From Branchiostoma lanceolatum (Eukaryota; Chordata; Leptocardii; Amphioxiformes; Branchiostomatidae), in assembly GCF_035083965.1 (NCBI RefSeq), contig NC_089732.1:7751383-7815382 (forward strand): DNA of 64,000 bases, written 5' to 3'. The notes under the pieces were generated by a model. It ran no database searches, had not been told where the DNA came from, and saw nothing but the letters and a program-made list of their open reading frames with translations. Made by a program: the position numbers and the translations under genes. Of this stretch, positions 12,801-25,600 are shown in pieces (the first letter of the stretch is position 1; every line of letters begins with the position of its first letter).

Positions 12801-13931
12801 GTTTTGGCTGTCTGTTTGCTTGTGTGTCCATATATAGTTATTTGAATGCAGTGTTGCTGGTTTCTACATGCTAGTTATGTCAGGACAGGAAGTTATAATT
12901 AGGTCAAAGGTCCTAGAATAGGTTATGTTATGTCTTCAATTCCCTTAATAATATGAAAAAATCAGCATGAAATTCAAAAAAACTGAAAATATTTCATTTT
13001 CATCTTTGATTTTTGGTTATACATCAAGAATGTGTAAATAGCAACCAGGGTATTTGTGCAACTGCTGAAATAGATTGCAAACATGATCACCAAGTGCTGA
13101 TGTGATGATATTTCCAACCACATTGTAATGACCACACTTTGTTTGTGTAGTTACTGAAGCAGGTAGAAGTTAGTAACGACAACGTGGAGTGTGCTAACGC
13201 TGACCTTAAGGCAGACCTGGAGCGGTGGCACAGGAACAAGAGAAGAGACGTTAAGGAGGTTTTCTCTGAACTGTGTGACAGAAACATACAGTATTACCAA
13301 GAGGTGTGTATTTTTTAATCTTATTTTTACCTCTGGGAAGAAGGTTCACCTCTGACGGGGGTTTTTGGTTGTGTTTGTGTTTGTGTGTTAACACCTATAA
13401 ATCAAGATCCTTGTGATGGATTTTTATGAATTTTGGTATGTGGGTATAGTTATGGAGGTCATGAAAAAACAAGGCAAAAAATGTTCAGGTACTGCAGCAT
13501 TTCAGGCCGACTCTCCCTTCCTGAAAGTAGTGTGGTATTGTTCATGGACAGCTAGTTAGCTGACTGCCATTTGAGGTTTTGAATGACCCTTCTTATAGAC
13601 ATAGGTAAGAGCATTGAAGATCATGATTGTCAAAAGCACATGGAGGTATGAGACCATAACGCCTGCTCCTTGTGATGTAATGTTTGTTGGGCTTAATCTA
13701 CATAAATACATTTTACTTCAGTGCCTGTCAGCGTGGGAAGAAACCTTACAAGAAATCAACCAGAAGTCGGAGCTGGAGACTGCCAGCACCCTGGCCACGC
13801 CCACCTCCAGCTGCCCCGACACGCCCAACTTAGCCACGCCCACTTCCTCCGTGACCCCTCCTCTTCCTGCCACGCCCACAAAGGAAGGGACAGAGGGCGG
13901 GGCATCTGAGGGCCAGGAAGTGACACAATGA
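6858..13931 (+). CDS. SNX30: Sorting nexin 30 / sorting nexin 7 orthologue (PX-BAR)
   Basis: Peripheral endosomal PX-BAR protein, ancestral to vertebrate SNX7 and SNX30. Ten coding exons: 6858-7004, 8487-8663, 9003-9113, 9929-10090, 10799-10918, 11017-11092, 11470-11669, 12069-12155, 12579-12683, 13151-13303, plus the last, 13722-13931 (eleven blocks in all); 515 aa. The PX domain spans about residues 83-190, with [12 protein letters not shown], the phosphoinositide-binding [11 protein letters not shown] and [13 protein letters not shown]. The BAR coiled-coil region follows (about 235-455), with [14 protein letters not shown] and YYQECLSAWEE. The C-terminal about 60 residues are a Thr/Pro-rich tail ([18 protein letters not shown]) absent from the human proteins as I recall them. 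The start is the first ATG, in good context. Intron 3 uses a CCT|GTAGGT donor. Confidence 0.95.
8184..8400. repeat. Inverted-repeat element family A, well-preserved copy (217 bp)
   Basis: Ends are ACTGTAAATGCAGAAATG and its near-perfect complement CATTTCTGCATTTACAGT, with TTCGC/GCGAA continuing inward. No coding capacity, so it is MITE-like. In SNX30 intron 1, ending 86 bases before exon 2. Other copies or fragments: 61-140, 6035-6205, 22044-22216, 24402-24612, 51000-51190, 59430-59520. Confidence 0.8.
9242..9643. mobile_element. Non-autonomous hAT-like DNA transposon (402 bp)
   Basis: Terminal inverted repeats TAGGGGTGGATACC ... GGTATCCACCCCTA, continuing into GTTCG/CGAAC, flanked on both sides by the same 8 bases ATAAAAAT (9234-9241 and 9644-9651). 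An 8-bp target duplication plus TAGGGG-type ends is characteristic of the hAT superfamily. The body repeats GGACCTGA/TCAGGTCC words and encodes nothing. It sits in SNX30 intron 3. The identical target duplications suggest a fairly recent insertion. Confidence 0.88.
11266..11376. repeat. Perfect fold-back hairpin in SNX30 intron 6
   Basis: Two 42-base arms (11266-11307 and 11335-11376) are exact reverse complements, beginning GAATAAAAAGACTTTTTGTA. The 27-base spacer contains its own palindrome TGTTTCAGTGACTGAAACA. A host word, ACTACTGCTT followed by AGTAACATACAG, occurs on both sides (about 11237-11265 and 11412-11441), with extra bases between the element and the right-hand copy. Confidence 0.9.
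13330..13515 (-). repeat. Dispersed repeat family C, copy 2
   Basis: Reverse-orientation copy in SNX30 intron 10; the minus strand reads TACCAAAATTCATAAAAATC, then a CA-rich end, as in the copies inside the fatty-acid-binding-protein introns. Confidence 0.5.
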
Positions 13932-16699
13932 GGAGTTATGGCGACCGTCATATTTCAATGCTGATCACTTCAAAATTTGAAAGATGCTGGGAATCTGGAA
14001 TATGAAATTATCCTTGAAGTCGAATACCTCTATATCTAGCAAAGTTATGACAATAATGAAAATACATAGTGTAGAATGAAGCATGTTGTTTTTATTAACA
14101 TATGAAACTCAATTGTACAGTCAGCAACACATTGAAATATAGGGCTTTGATGATTACATTTTCCAAATGCCTAGTGTCTTTACTGATTGAAAGTGACCAG
14201 TGTCTGTTGTACAATGGTTAGCAATGGTAGGTGAAGAGTGGAGTACTGTATGAACACTGTTTAGAGAGGGTGTCTGCAATTTAGCCACATTGATGCTGAA
14301 AATATTCTGTCTGTTTTTGCCAAAGTTATCTCCAGTCTTTTTACAAGGCCCAAGGCCTATGTGCACTGCCCTTGGTATCCCAATAGTATGGATAGATCTA
14401 GAAATTTCAGGAATTTTTAGCTATTTTAAAGTATATCATAAATTGACTGTTGTAACGCAACTTTTTATACTTATAGTGCGAATTAATCTGTGCACATGAT
14501 GTGTTAAGCAAATCTATTAGGGCTGTTCCAAAACCTTAGGAGGGGGTATTCATGAATATTTTTACCCTCTCCACCATTTGACCAACTCCACACATTGTCT
14601 TTGAAAATTCACGCTTACTTTAATGAAAAAAACACAGGTGTGACTGCATCATTTAGCTTCTTATTGGAATAACCCTATACCTTTGATGACACATTTATTA
14701 TAAAACTTTGTGGACAAAGCAAGGAAAATTCTGGCATCTATTTGGTCAAACAATATGGTTATAATGATTTTATCTGAATATCTAGGCACTTAAAGTGTAT
14801 AATGCATTTGCCTTGGGAATTATTAGATAACCTGGCTGCCATTCCATGTGGTAAATAGATGTAAATACTCTGGTAGTTTTAGTACACAGGACATGTGAGA
14901 TAATTGTAGTTAGAGTAATTGTTTATACATGTACTACATGTACATTGTGAAGACCGCCACTGGGGCTGTAACACTGTTGTAAAGTGGTGCAAGTCTGTAT
15001 GACATCTTTGGGCCTAGAGGTAGTTTTGACATGTTATGACAATTTGGGCCAGCTCACTGCACAATATAATTCTTAAGCCTGTGTTGTATTCGGTTGTTTC
15101 AATGTTGTTAAAAAGTTCGTTTTAATTAAGGGAAAATGCAATAAGTTTGAAGTTTAACAAAAGCCATTTTTCCTAATGTGGTATTCAGTCGAGGTGGACA
15201 TCTGAGGTTTTATTGCCAGCTTATTAATAAAATGTGATACACAGAATTTGTAATTGTGTTAATTCGATATGCTAAATATGAATGTTTTAATGTCATTTTT
15301 GTTGTTGTCGTTAAACAGTGATGTATACAAGTGGCAGACTGTGCCCATGTGCTGCTAGTTCAAGGCTTCTGTGCATCTGTACATGTAATGATGTAATATG
15401 ATGTTGTCTCCCTTTCGTATTGGGACCATCCTCCAAATGATTAAGCAATACAGAAATAATCAATGGAGACCTGATATTTTTGTTGTTGTTGTCAGCTATA
15501 CGACATGTAGATAGTCACAAGGGAAGATTAAAATTATGTTATTTGGAATTCTGAAGTCGAACTGGTGTTTTTACACATTTGAAAAGTGACAAACGTGTAC
15601 TGTAGTCACACATGTAGTCGATAGATTTGATTTATTGTTTCCAGAGAATGGGGTGGGGGCATACGTTGTCCAAAGATGTTCGACAGCGCCATTTTTAATT
15701 CGGGACACGCCGGTCAGTTATGATAAAAAATGTTCATTGTTAGTAAGGAATTGGATATTTTGTATTCATCATTATCACTGAAATTTTATTGGTACAATAA
15801 ATGCATTTTAATGTGGGTTTCAGTTGTTATTGCTTGGTCATAACATAAAATGTTACTGTCATATTTGAGTAGATAGCCTGCCACACTGACTTGATTTAAA
15901 TATATGGATGTGAAGGATGATAAAATCATCATCATGATGGCTGTTTCTTCGCTTCCAACGATCACTGGAAAGGTTGTCCTCCTCAAAGTGAAGGAACTGT
16001 CACATTAAAAACACATTTTGCGGGCACCATCGGTTTTCAAAAGTATTCAGAGCCCTGATGTGTCTCCTTTCAAATATTTTGATTTGGTTTACCCAAGGAG
16101 GCTCGATCTCTATGCGACCTGCTTGGTGCATCCTATCCTTGCAACGGTGCGGTCCTGGGTTGATCACGGTTGCTGCAGTTGGTGAGCTGAGAGATAGAGA
16201 GCGCTAAAATATGACCGTGAAAAAAGCGTGTAGTGGTGCTTTGCATCAACATGCATGTAAAGTTGGGGAGTAGCCAGCGCATATCACAACTGCAGTGGCA
16301 ATAATACATGAACATAAAAGTCCTGCTTGTCCTCACTTGAATTTAAGTGACGTCACCATATCACGTGATGCTTCCTAAAAAGCTTGACATTTGACATTAT
16401 TATCATGCATAATGATAAAGTAGAGGAATCAACCTTTTCAAAAAAGTAAGTCAGCCTTGTCCCTCTTTTTGAGGGACCTGGCCCATGGACTAGAGGATGT
16501 CATTGATATAAATCAAATCAAATTTTACTTGATAGAGCTTGTGTTATCAATGTTACTACTTTTCGACATTGCTTACGATAGAAAACCAACTTTTCCAGTT
16601 TAATAGTGGTAAAATCAATTTCATCGATAAAGACCATCAAACTGCACTTCTCTACTGTACCGCACGTGGCGCTTCTACACAGAGAACTCCAAGTGGAGC
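13932..16699. other. SNX30 3' untranslated region and DCAF15 upstream region
   Basis: No further gene was recognised. The left part is probably SNX30 3' UTR up to one of two AATAAA signals; the right part (about 16000-16699) should contain the DCAF15 promoter, but I see no convincing core element in it. Confidence 0.5.
15226..15231 (+). terminator. Candidate SNX30 polyadenylation signal
   Basis: AATAAA 1.3 kb after the SNX30 stop; a second AATAAA is at 15796-15801. I cannot tell which is used. Confidence 0.4.
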
Positions 16700-19600
16700 A
16701 TGGGAACAAAAATGGCGGCCAAGTTGAAAAAGAGTAACAACATTGTCGACAGACTTCGGCTAAAGGAGGTGAGTAGCTGTGTTTCCAGTGTTTCTTGAGT
16801 GGAACTAAGTGTTTCAGGAATTGTGTGGTTTGTTTTGTGTAGTTTGCTGTAAAGGCGTAGTCGTGGCACAAGGATACGCAACCAAATCCGTGCCCCCCTC
16901 CCACCCCTTGCTCTGATCATGTGAATCGAAGCTGTCAAATATGGAAAAATTATGCTCGTCATCGGTTGAACTACCAAAACGTATTGAATCTAGAAAGTTC
17001 ATTGAAGAATGTTGACGTTTCTGTCACAATATGAGTTGAGAATTACTGAAAGCCTCATCTGAGCACAGATTCCCTAAAAGAATAGTGTGTACTATGACCT
17101 TTAATAAATAAATTTATCACTAGTAACGTTGATAGTAGTAGTATGAATGGAATATATGATATGCAGTGTCCGCTGAGAGTTACATAACTTAAATCACAAC
17201 TAGAGTTAAGTATTTGTGCTGTATATACTTCAGGTTTGCTATTTTAGTCTAGCGATTACGTGGTCTTTTTATGAATATGAATTAGTATTGAATTTTTCCT
17301 TGAGTTGAATCAAGGAGGTTGAAATGTGTGATAGTTGTGTGCCAATTTGTTAAAAATAGACAAAATGCTAGTGACCCCAAAAAACACCCCTCCCAATGAA
17401 ATGGTATGGCGACCCTGTGATGTCACAATACAAGATGGCGGCCACCGCACATGCCAACGGATCCAACAAAGCTTTTGCTTTAAAAAAACTGTAAAGATTT
17501 CTGAAGTCAAAAAGTCATATGCCCCCCTCTCCATTTTATGTGCAAATTGATAACTATTACAACATTGTTTGTGCTTCTGTGACAGATACGAGGCAGTCTA
17601 CAGCCCCACAGTCGTGCCACTCCTGTGAGGATGTTCAATAGGACAATACCAGACTCCCTCGTCTTCAACCTGAAGGACCTGGTACCTCTTTCTGTGCTGC
17701 ATGATGGGTAGGTTGTAGTGTGTTGCATGATGGGTAGGTTGCACGTGCACTATGTTGCATGATTGGTACTAAGGGTACGATAGGTTGCACTGTGTTGCAT
17801 GATGGGTAGGTTGTACTGTGTTGCATGATGGGTAGGTTGCACTGTGTTGCATGTTTGATAGGTTGTACTTTGTTGCATGATGGGTAGGTCGTACTGTGTT
17901 GCATAATTAGTAGGTAGATTGTACTGTATTGCATGATGGGTAGGTTGTACTGTGTCACATGATGAGAAGGTTTACTATTGTAACTGCCAAATCATTTCAT
18001 TATAGACTTACATTCTATATCTAGAGCCTTTCTAAGTCAGAATCATGTGTTCCGATAAGTACAGTAAATCTATTTCTCAGTGTAGGGCGTCCAGAAGACA
18101 CCTTGACGCCCTGCTAGCTAATAGCCTGATTTCATTTCTGGCAGCCATGTGTTCCTGGGCTTCACCAAGGACGGGCAGTTTGTCCTGTCCTACACACAGC
18201 TGGTGGAATCAGATGAATATTCTGGGTACCCAATTTACGAGTACCGCCTACACTGGTGGGTGCTGCAGCCGGTACTACAGGAGCAGCCCAGAACACAGGA
18301 GCAACTCACAGCACAGGAGCAGCCGGAAACAGCAAAGCGGCACATCAAACTGCACAAGGTACGTCAGATCATTAGTGCACACTTTGGTCTCATATTATGA
18401 TAATAATAATGATTTGTTGGTCAGAAATTACCCATGCAATGGCAGCCAGTGCTGAATTGCTGCAGGGTTAACAATCACATAATACACAACAGATACACAT
18501 TTGCTCCACACTTACACTTTGTGGAGCTGTTGCAAGGGTCTGGGCGGCTGCCATTTGGCGCCAGCAGGTGACCTTAACATGACCTTCCCCAATCCAAGTC
18601 AGGTACCCATTCTGGCATTCACGCCTGGGTGGAGTGAGGAAAGTCGTGTTAAGTGCCTTTCCCAAGGGCACAACATTGGGGCATAGCAGTGGTTTTGAAT
18701 CTGGGACCACTCGATACTGGGCGAAAGACCCTACTGATTGAGCCACACGATGCCACACTGTCTGACCATTATGTTAATCTTGTGTTCCTACAGGTGTCTC
18801 AAGTGCGGCTCTTCGCAGAGGAAGATATTCCGACAGACGTGTACTTGTTGGTGTGTCAGTGGCCAACAGACCCCACCAAAGTGCTGGTGCATGGATACAG
18901 GCATGGGACTATGAGCCAGTCAGATCTTTTGCTTATATTTTAGATGACTACCGCTCGTTCTCATTTAAATGTACACATTTTGTAATCTCCGTTACCGTTA
19001 GAAGTAAGACGTTCCTGCCACATATAAGGTACCAAACTGCCGTTTTTTAAAACCTAGAAAAGAGATTGGACTGGAGCTAGAATAGCATTGAGATTTATTT
19101 ATATGTAGGCCACACCAATTTAATTTCTTGGTTAACAAATTTTTTTGGTAACATTTTAGCACAAGGACATCATGAAAACAGAAGACTGGGGTGAAATTTT
19201 GCACCTGACCCTGTTCACTCCCTGAAACTGTGTGTACCAAACTACAAACTTTCCTCTGAGATTCTGTTTTCATGTTCATTTTCCAATGAATCTAGCATGA
19301 GATTCCGTTAACCAAGAAATTGAATTGGTGTGGCCTTAGTGTGAAAAATAGTCACTGTATTAATGAGTGTTTGAACTTTTCAGGTTTGGGTACAGGTAAA
19401 CTTAATGCTCAAGTGTGGTCCTGTACCTACACGTAATAGTAATACAATTATACATGTAGAACTAATTGGGTATTATAGGTACAGTGTGCCAGTACACAGC
19501 CCTAGTAAAAACAAATTTCAACTTTATCTACAGTTACCAAAGCGGGGTCACCACGCCCAGCAGTGATGAGAAGGGCTTGTGTTACCTGACTGTCACAGCT

Positions 19601-22600
19601 GTTCCACCTGTAGGGCCCTGTGAGGACTGTGCGCAGCTGCCGCAGGATCTGGATCCACCAGGTGAGCACCTGTGTTACTGTGTCATCAGCAGCTGGAACA
19701 GGGGCCGGAATTAAGATGATATGCACTGATTTAGGTAACAACACTTTACGGTTACTTAAGTTCGAAAATAATTTCATCAGCTTGGTATAGAGTATAGGAT
19801 ATAGGAGATTCTTTTTACACAACCAAGTAATCTCACCTGCTAACGTTTCGATGTCTATCCACCAGACACCTTCTTCACAGCTTCTGACTGGAGTACTGCT
19901 TCTCACCGCTATAAAGCGCCAGCTACATCGGCTACTTATAGCGGTGAGAAGCAGTACTAGTACTCCAGTCATAAGCTCTGAAGAAGGTGTCTGATAGACA
20001 TCGAAATGTTTTTTATATGTATTAGTCTGGCACAGAAAATAGAAATAGAACTGTTATGATAAGACTGTCCTCTTAATTGTACATTGTTAGATAATACAGT
20101 ATTGATATATTGAGCCCTTGGTAATGCCAAATTGAGTTAACAACTGTGGCAAAAAGCTAGTAGACTCAGCTCTAATTCTAAACCAGGGCTTGCAAAATTG
20201 GAGGATGTCAATGTAAGAGACATTTTTCAAGTTGCGAAAGAAGTTCACTGTCAACTCTGCCTTTTTCAGAACCCGAAGATTCTCTCAGCACCCCCGTGCC
20301 CTTACGGTGCCTGCGCCACAGTTTTACGCTTCATACCAAGTACGAACTGGCTCCGCCGTTCCCGCCCTTCCACCCCAAAGTCAGCCTCAAGCTGGACGGA
20401 GTCATCGTCCTCAATACGGCCGACTCACTGGTCGCGCTGTCAATCAAAACTGGAGGGGAGGACAGGGACCAGTCCATTCACACAGGAGGGGAGGACAAGG
20501 ATCTGTCCATTCACTTAAGAGGGGAGGACAGGGAACTTTCCATTCATACTGTAGGGGAAGGCAGGGAACTGTCTATTCACACAGTAGGGGAAGGCAGGGA
20601 ACTGTCCATTCACACAGATAGAGGTGACAGGGAACAGTCCATTCACACAGGAGGAGGAGGCAAGGAACCGGAGACTGTTTCATCACCAGTTCTAAGAGTT
20701 GATGGCAAACTTGACTCAAAGCTACAGCGCGAGATCAGTGCAGCAACAGCAATTTGTCAGGACCAAGTTTTATCTTCTGACCACCATTTGGAAATGCAGA
20801 ACTCAGGTAGCAATAGTTCTTATGTTTTTAATGCGAGGGCATGCTCAGGGAACCAAGAACATGTGGAGGACAAAGTTGGTGATTTATGTGAGAAATGTGG
20901 ATCTGACAATGTGAAGACAGGTGTCACAGACAAGAGTAGCACCTGTGCAGCTGATCACAGCTCTGCAGGTGATTTATCAGGTGCTGCACATCCTGGATGT
21001 CTAGAAATCTTCGCAGGTGCAAACAGCTGTAACACCTGTATAAACACTAGCAATGCTTCATCAAGTTCTGAAGGTGCCAAATGCCTCAGTACCAAAGAGA
21101 ATAAAAGCCAAAGTGAAGAAATTAGGAGATCAGTTTCTGTCAAAGCCTTTGAAGAAATTGTTTTTTCTAAGAAGGGAGCTTCCCTTTCAGAGACTTTAGA
21201 AGTAGATACTACTTATCATGGGGCAAGTACAGTACAAATAGCACAGAAAACAGTCTATACATGCACACAATCTACAGGCAGCACATCACTAGATAGCATG
21301 GATTGTGAGCTGTCATCAGATATGCTGTCTGATGCTTTGGACAGCAACTGCAGGAACAGCACAGCCCTGTACATAAAGACTCCTGAAGGTCATAATCAGC
21401 CATCAGATCTACTGTCTGCTGCCTCTGACAGCAGTTCCTGGGACAGCACAGTTTTGCGCAAGAAGATTCCACAAGTGTCATCAGATCTTCTGTCTGCTGC
21501 TTCAGACAGCACCACCAGGTATAGCACAACTGTGGACAGCAGGACTCCTGAAGGTCATGCCCAGCCATCCGATCTACTGTCTGCTGCTTCAGACAGCACC
21601 CCCAGGTATAGCACAACTGTGGACAGCAGGACTCCTGAAGGTCATGCCCAGCCATCCGATCTACTGACTGCTGCTTCAGACAGCACCACCAGGTATAGCA
21701 CAACTGTGGACAGCAGGACTCCTGAAGGTCATGCCCAGCCATCAGATCTGCTGTCTGCTGCTTCAGACAGCACCACCGGGTACAGCACAACTGTGGACAG
21801 CAGGACTCCTGAAGGTCATACCCAGCCATCCGATCTACTGTCTGCTGCCTCAGACAGCAGTTGGGACAGCACAGTGTTGGACTGCAACAGGTCACCATGT
21901 TTCACCTTCACCAGGAGACAGTATGTGTACAGCACAACTGAGGGTGAAGACCATTTGGAAGACACAGGTCAGATATAGCAGCATAGACTAGTGAAATATT
22001 AGATTGATTATCACATCTAGACTAACAAGCTATAGAAACAAAGGTACTGTAAATGCCTTTAACTTAAGTTTGCAGTGATTCAGTTGCGCGATAGCACTAC
22101 CGGGTATACTGTACAGTGATGAAAATTTTTGCGGTGGTTTTAAATTCAAAGAGAAGTGTTCACCACAAAAACTGCGAACATAATACCTGACCTCTAATAT
22201 TTTAAGAATTACAGTACTTGGCATGCACATGTAGGTGCAATAAACCTAGCAATTAGCACTCAATAGTAGAAAAGGTCTGAATTTCAGGCATTACCATGTT
22301 TCTACAGTGTGCTTTTGGTGAGAAATGGGAAGTTTTATGTTCGTCCTATAATGTTGATTAATTGTTGTTGCTACATAAACTACAGTCTCTTTATTTAGAT
22401 TTTGTCTGTTTAAACTTGTACGCTATTTTTCAGAACAATCTTTCCTGTTTAGCAGTTGTTTTAAAGGGTGTTTGTCCGCTTTGTTACAGGAGAGAGTGGC
22501 AGTGAGTACCAGTCCTTGTTGCCACTGGAAGTACACGGAGCAGGATACTCCTCCATGAGGCTGTGTATGGGGGAGGACAGGGGGAGCACCTACTATGGGC

Positions 22601-25600
22601 AGGTAATGTGTTAGTATTTAGTCAGAAGCCTTGAATGAATACACGCACATTTGTCATTCTTCATGCCAGCACAAACAACAGTTAGTACATGTAGCACCAA
22701 TACATAATTAAAGTTGATTAGATTTTTCCATCCATTGTTGTCACAGCCTGGCTCAGTAGAGGTGCAGGAGTTGCGCATGGATGCAGAACAGTTCATCTGT
22801 GACATGGCGCGGCAGGACGCCGACTGGGGAAACAGATTTGTGGCCTTCACTGACTACGACATGCAGATCATTGATGTAAGTATGACAAATGATTAAATAA
22901 TAACTGTCACAACAACAAAAACTGGCAATAGACAAATTATTGCATAAGCTAGAAAATACAGATTTGAAAATCATTGTTGAAGCTGTTTTTTCTGTCTACA
23001 GGCATGTGATTTGTACCTATTTATTTGAGGTTCAACACACATTCAAATTCAAGATTGGTAACGGAATGCAGTCAAGAGGAAACAATACAGAAATAATTGT
23101 GAAATCCTACATATCTGTACAATCAATAAAAGTATGAGCGGTATGGAAAATACTTGTATTACAGTTTTGCAAGTATGAATATAAAGTGGATCCTCAAAGT
23201 AGTAACAAGCATAGTGTGCTGTTATTCACTTATTGTACTGTGATTTTTGCTTGTTTTATGATTCCCAACATAGTATGTGTGTATGACAGCATGCAATGTC
23301 CTCCTATGTTCCCAACACTCAGTAGTGTAACTGTTGTCTGTAGGTTTGTCCTGACAGTAGGCAGCTGGTCGTGCTGGTTCTAGCATTGGTCCGAGCTCGT
23401 CCACACTATGGCAAGTAAGTAGCAAGGCCTGATATTTGCAGCAATTACAATATGAATCCTCTTCCAATGGTAGTCCTTGGGTAGACAGACTGTTCATATT
23501 ATCCATGTAAATGGCATTGTTGTTTAATGGTTCATACGTATGCAGACGTGTACATTTGTATGAACACACTTGGCTGCTTTGATTCAAAGACTGACATGTT
23601 TCTGAATTACTGTGATACTTGTTTCTTTCACTGTAACTTTATGTTCACTGTTTTCACCGTGAACTTACCATCACTGTGAAAAAAACTGTTGAATGTTATT
23701 AGTGATGATTCCTTCACACATCCGTTCTGTAAATCACTTGCCGCCACCGTGAAGTTAAAGTTCAGTGAAAATGTCCATTTTCCTTATACCATGAAATTTT
23801 GCTACCGTAAAGATAAAGTGAATTACAGTATCCATAGACTTCATAACATCAATTACATGTACATTAGATTTCAGTGAGAATGGAATGTAAAATACTGTTG
23901 CTGTTTTTGATAGCAGCACTGACTAGTGTGATTGAATTATTGTTTTGTTTTTCCCCCTAAAAGTTGCATCCCTAAGTTGTACCAGACCAGCTTCACAGCA
24001 GCTTGGGACCTCAACACAGGTGGGTGTTGTTAGTTATTGATAGTTAAAGGAGAAATATAAAAGGAGCTACATGCTCAAACTAGTAACTTTCTATCTTAAG
24101 ATGTTTTTGAAAAAAAGCTATGTTTTTTTGTCTAGAAACTTTGGCACAAGTCAGTTTTTTTTATTGAATTTTTTGCTGCAAAAATGAATTAAACATTTCA
24201 TTCAGGATTTCTCTATCAAAACCATCAATGAAAATATCTCAGCATGGTTAACTTTTTTACAGGGAGTGATGCTCTTCAAAAGTTCAAAAAAGGTAATATT
24301 AGAAAAAACAATTTCAGGAAATAACAGACTGAATTTTTTCAGGCCACTACCAGACCAGAGATATCCAGCCTTTACAGGAATTTGATCAAGCACAACTCAG
24401 GTACTGTAAATGCAGAAATGTTTGCGGTGGTTTTATGCTTGCAGTTTTGGTGGTGACCGTTTCACCGCAAACTTAAAACCACCGTGAACATTTTTGTCCA
24501 ATACTGTTGCAGTATGTAACTATAGTGCTGCCGCAAACTTAAAACCGCCGCAAACACTCCATATTTGCCTTAGAGCAAAATAAAAACCAAGTGAACTTAA
24601 ATGCATTTACAGAACCACAACTTTTCCAGAGCATGCATCTGGTTATGCAGTCAAAACAGTGACTCCGAAGTGTTACTAGGCTAAGCACTCTTTTGTGTAC
24701 ACAGTACTTACAGAAACTAAGAGCTGATGCAAGTTTGTGAAGTTCATGATGTCAAGGACAGTATAATTGTTCCATGTGTGACTAGTTAGATACTGAATGG
24801 ACATTATTGACAGTTGAATTTTAATGAAAAACAAGCATACAGCATTAACAATTTTCACTTATCAATTTTATTGTACAAATCTCGTAGCGTGGGCATTTCT
24901 GTTCAGTTGTCATGAAAACATCTTTCAAAGTTTTACCCATGCAAGGCTGGAGTGTGTTACTGGGTATGTTGTGGCAATAATACATATTGAGATACCTTTA
25001 CTGGAACCCCCCTGTAGGAAAGTGTGGAATCCCGGTCGTGCCATGTGTCGAAAGATGCAGCAGAGGTGGATGATACCACAGGGATACGCCAGAGGGGTGC
25101 ATGTCATGACCAACGAAGCCGTGTTCAGAGGTTCGTAATGGAAGCATAACTTTCACTTGCCTGCAAATTGAAGCTTCCAGCTTGTGTCTGTATTCAACTC
25201 TAGTCTCCCTTAAGTATTACCAGCACAGTATTGTGTTTATAGAAAGTATAGTGTACACACAACAGTCTGGTACATTGTATCTATGGATTGGTGATGGTGT
25301 GCTATGTGCTCATTTCTATCTTAGAGGAAAAACATCTATTTCAGAATGAAGCATAACAGAATATTACCATACTGTAACTTCTAAGCACATACTTGATACA
25401 TAAATGATACTTCAATACTGTAATTCTTGTTTCTTTCACTGTAACTTTATGTTCACTGTTTTCACTTATCATCACCGTGAAAAACCTGTTGTAATTAAAT
25501 TTTGCAACCGTGAAGATAAAGTGAATCACAGTATAATGCATGCACACAACAGTATTCGTAGCACCTTGGCACTCTGAAACTGGGTGTACTGCAGAAGGTT

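Noticed and set aside
17665-17958. 97-residue minus-strand ORF with repeated HSTTYPSCN words
   Set aside because: Reading through the 26-bp minisatellite.
19502-19972. 156-residue minus-strand ORF
   Set aside because: Runs antisense through DCAF15 exon 5 and a fold-back element, with no domain.
21272-21898. 208-residue cysteine-rich minus-strand ORF
   Set aside because: It is the antisense reading of the DCAF15 87-bp coding repeat; its periodic CC motifs are a by-product of the repeat.
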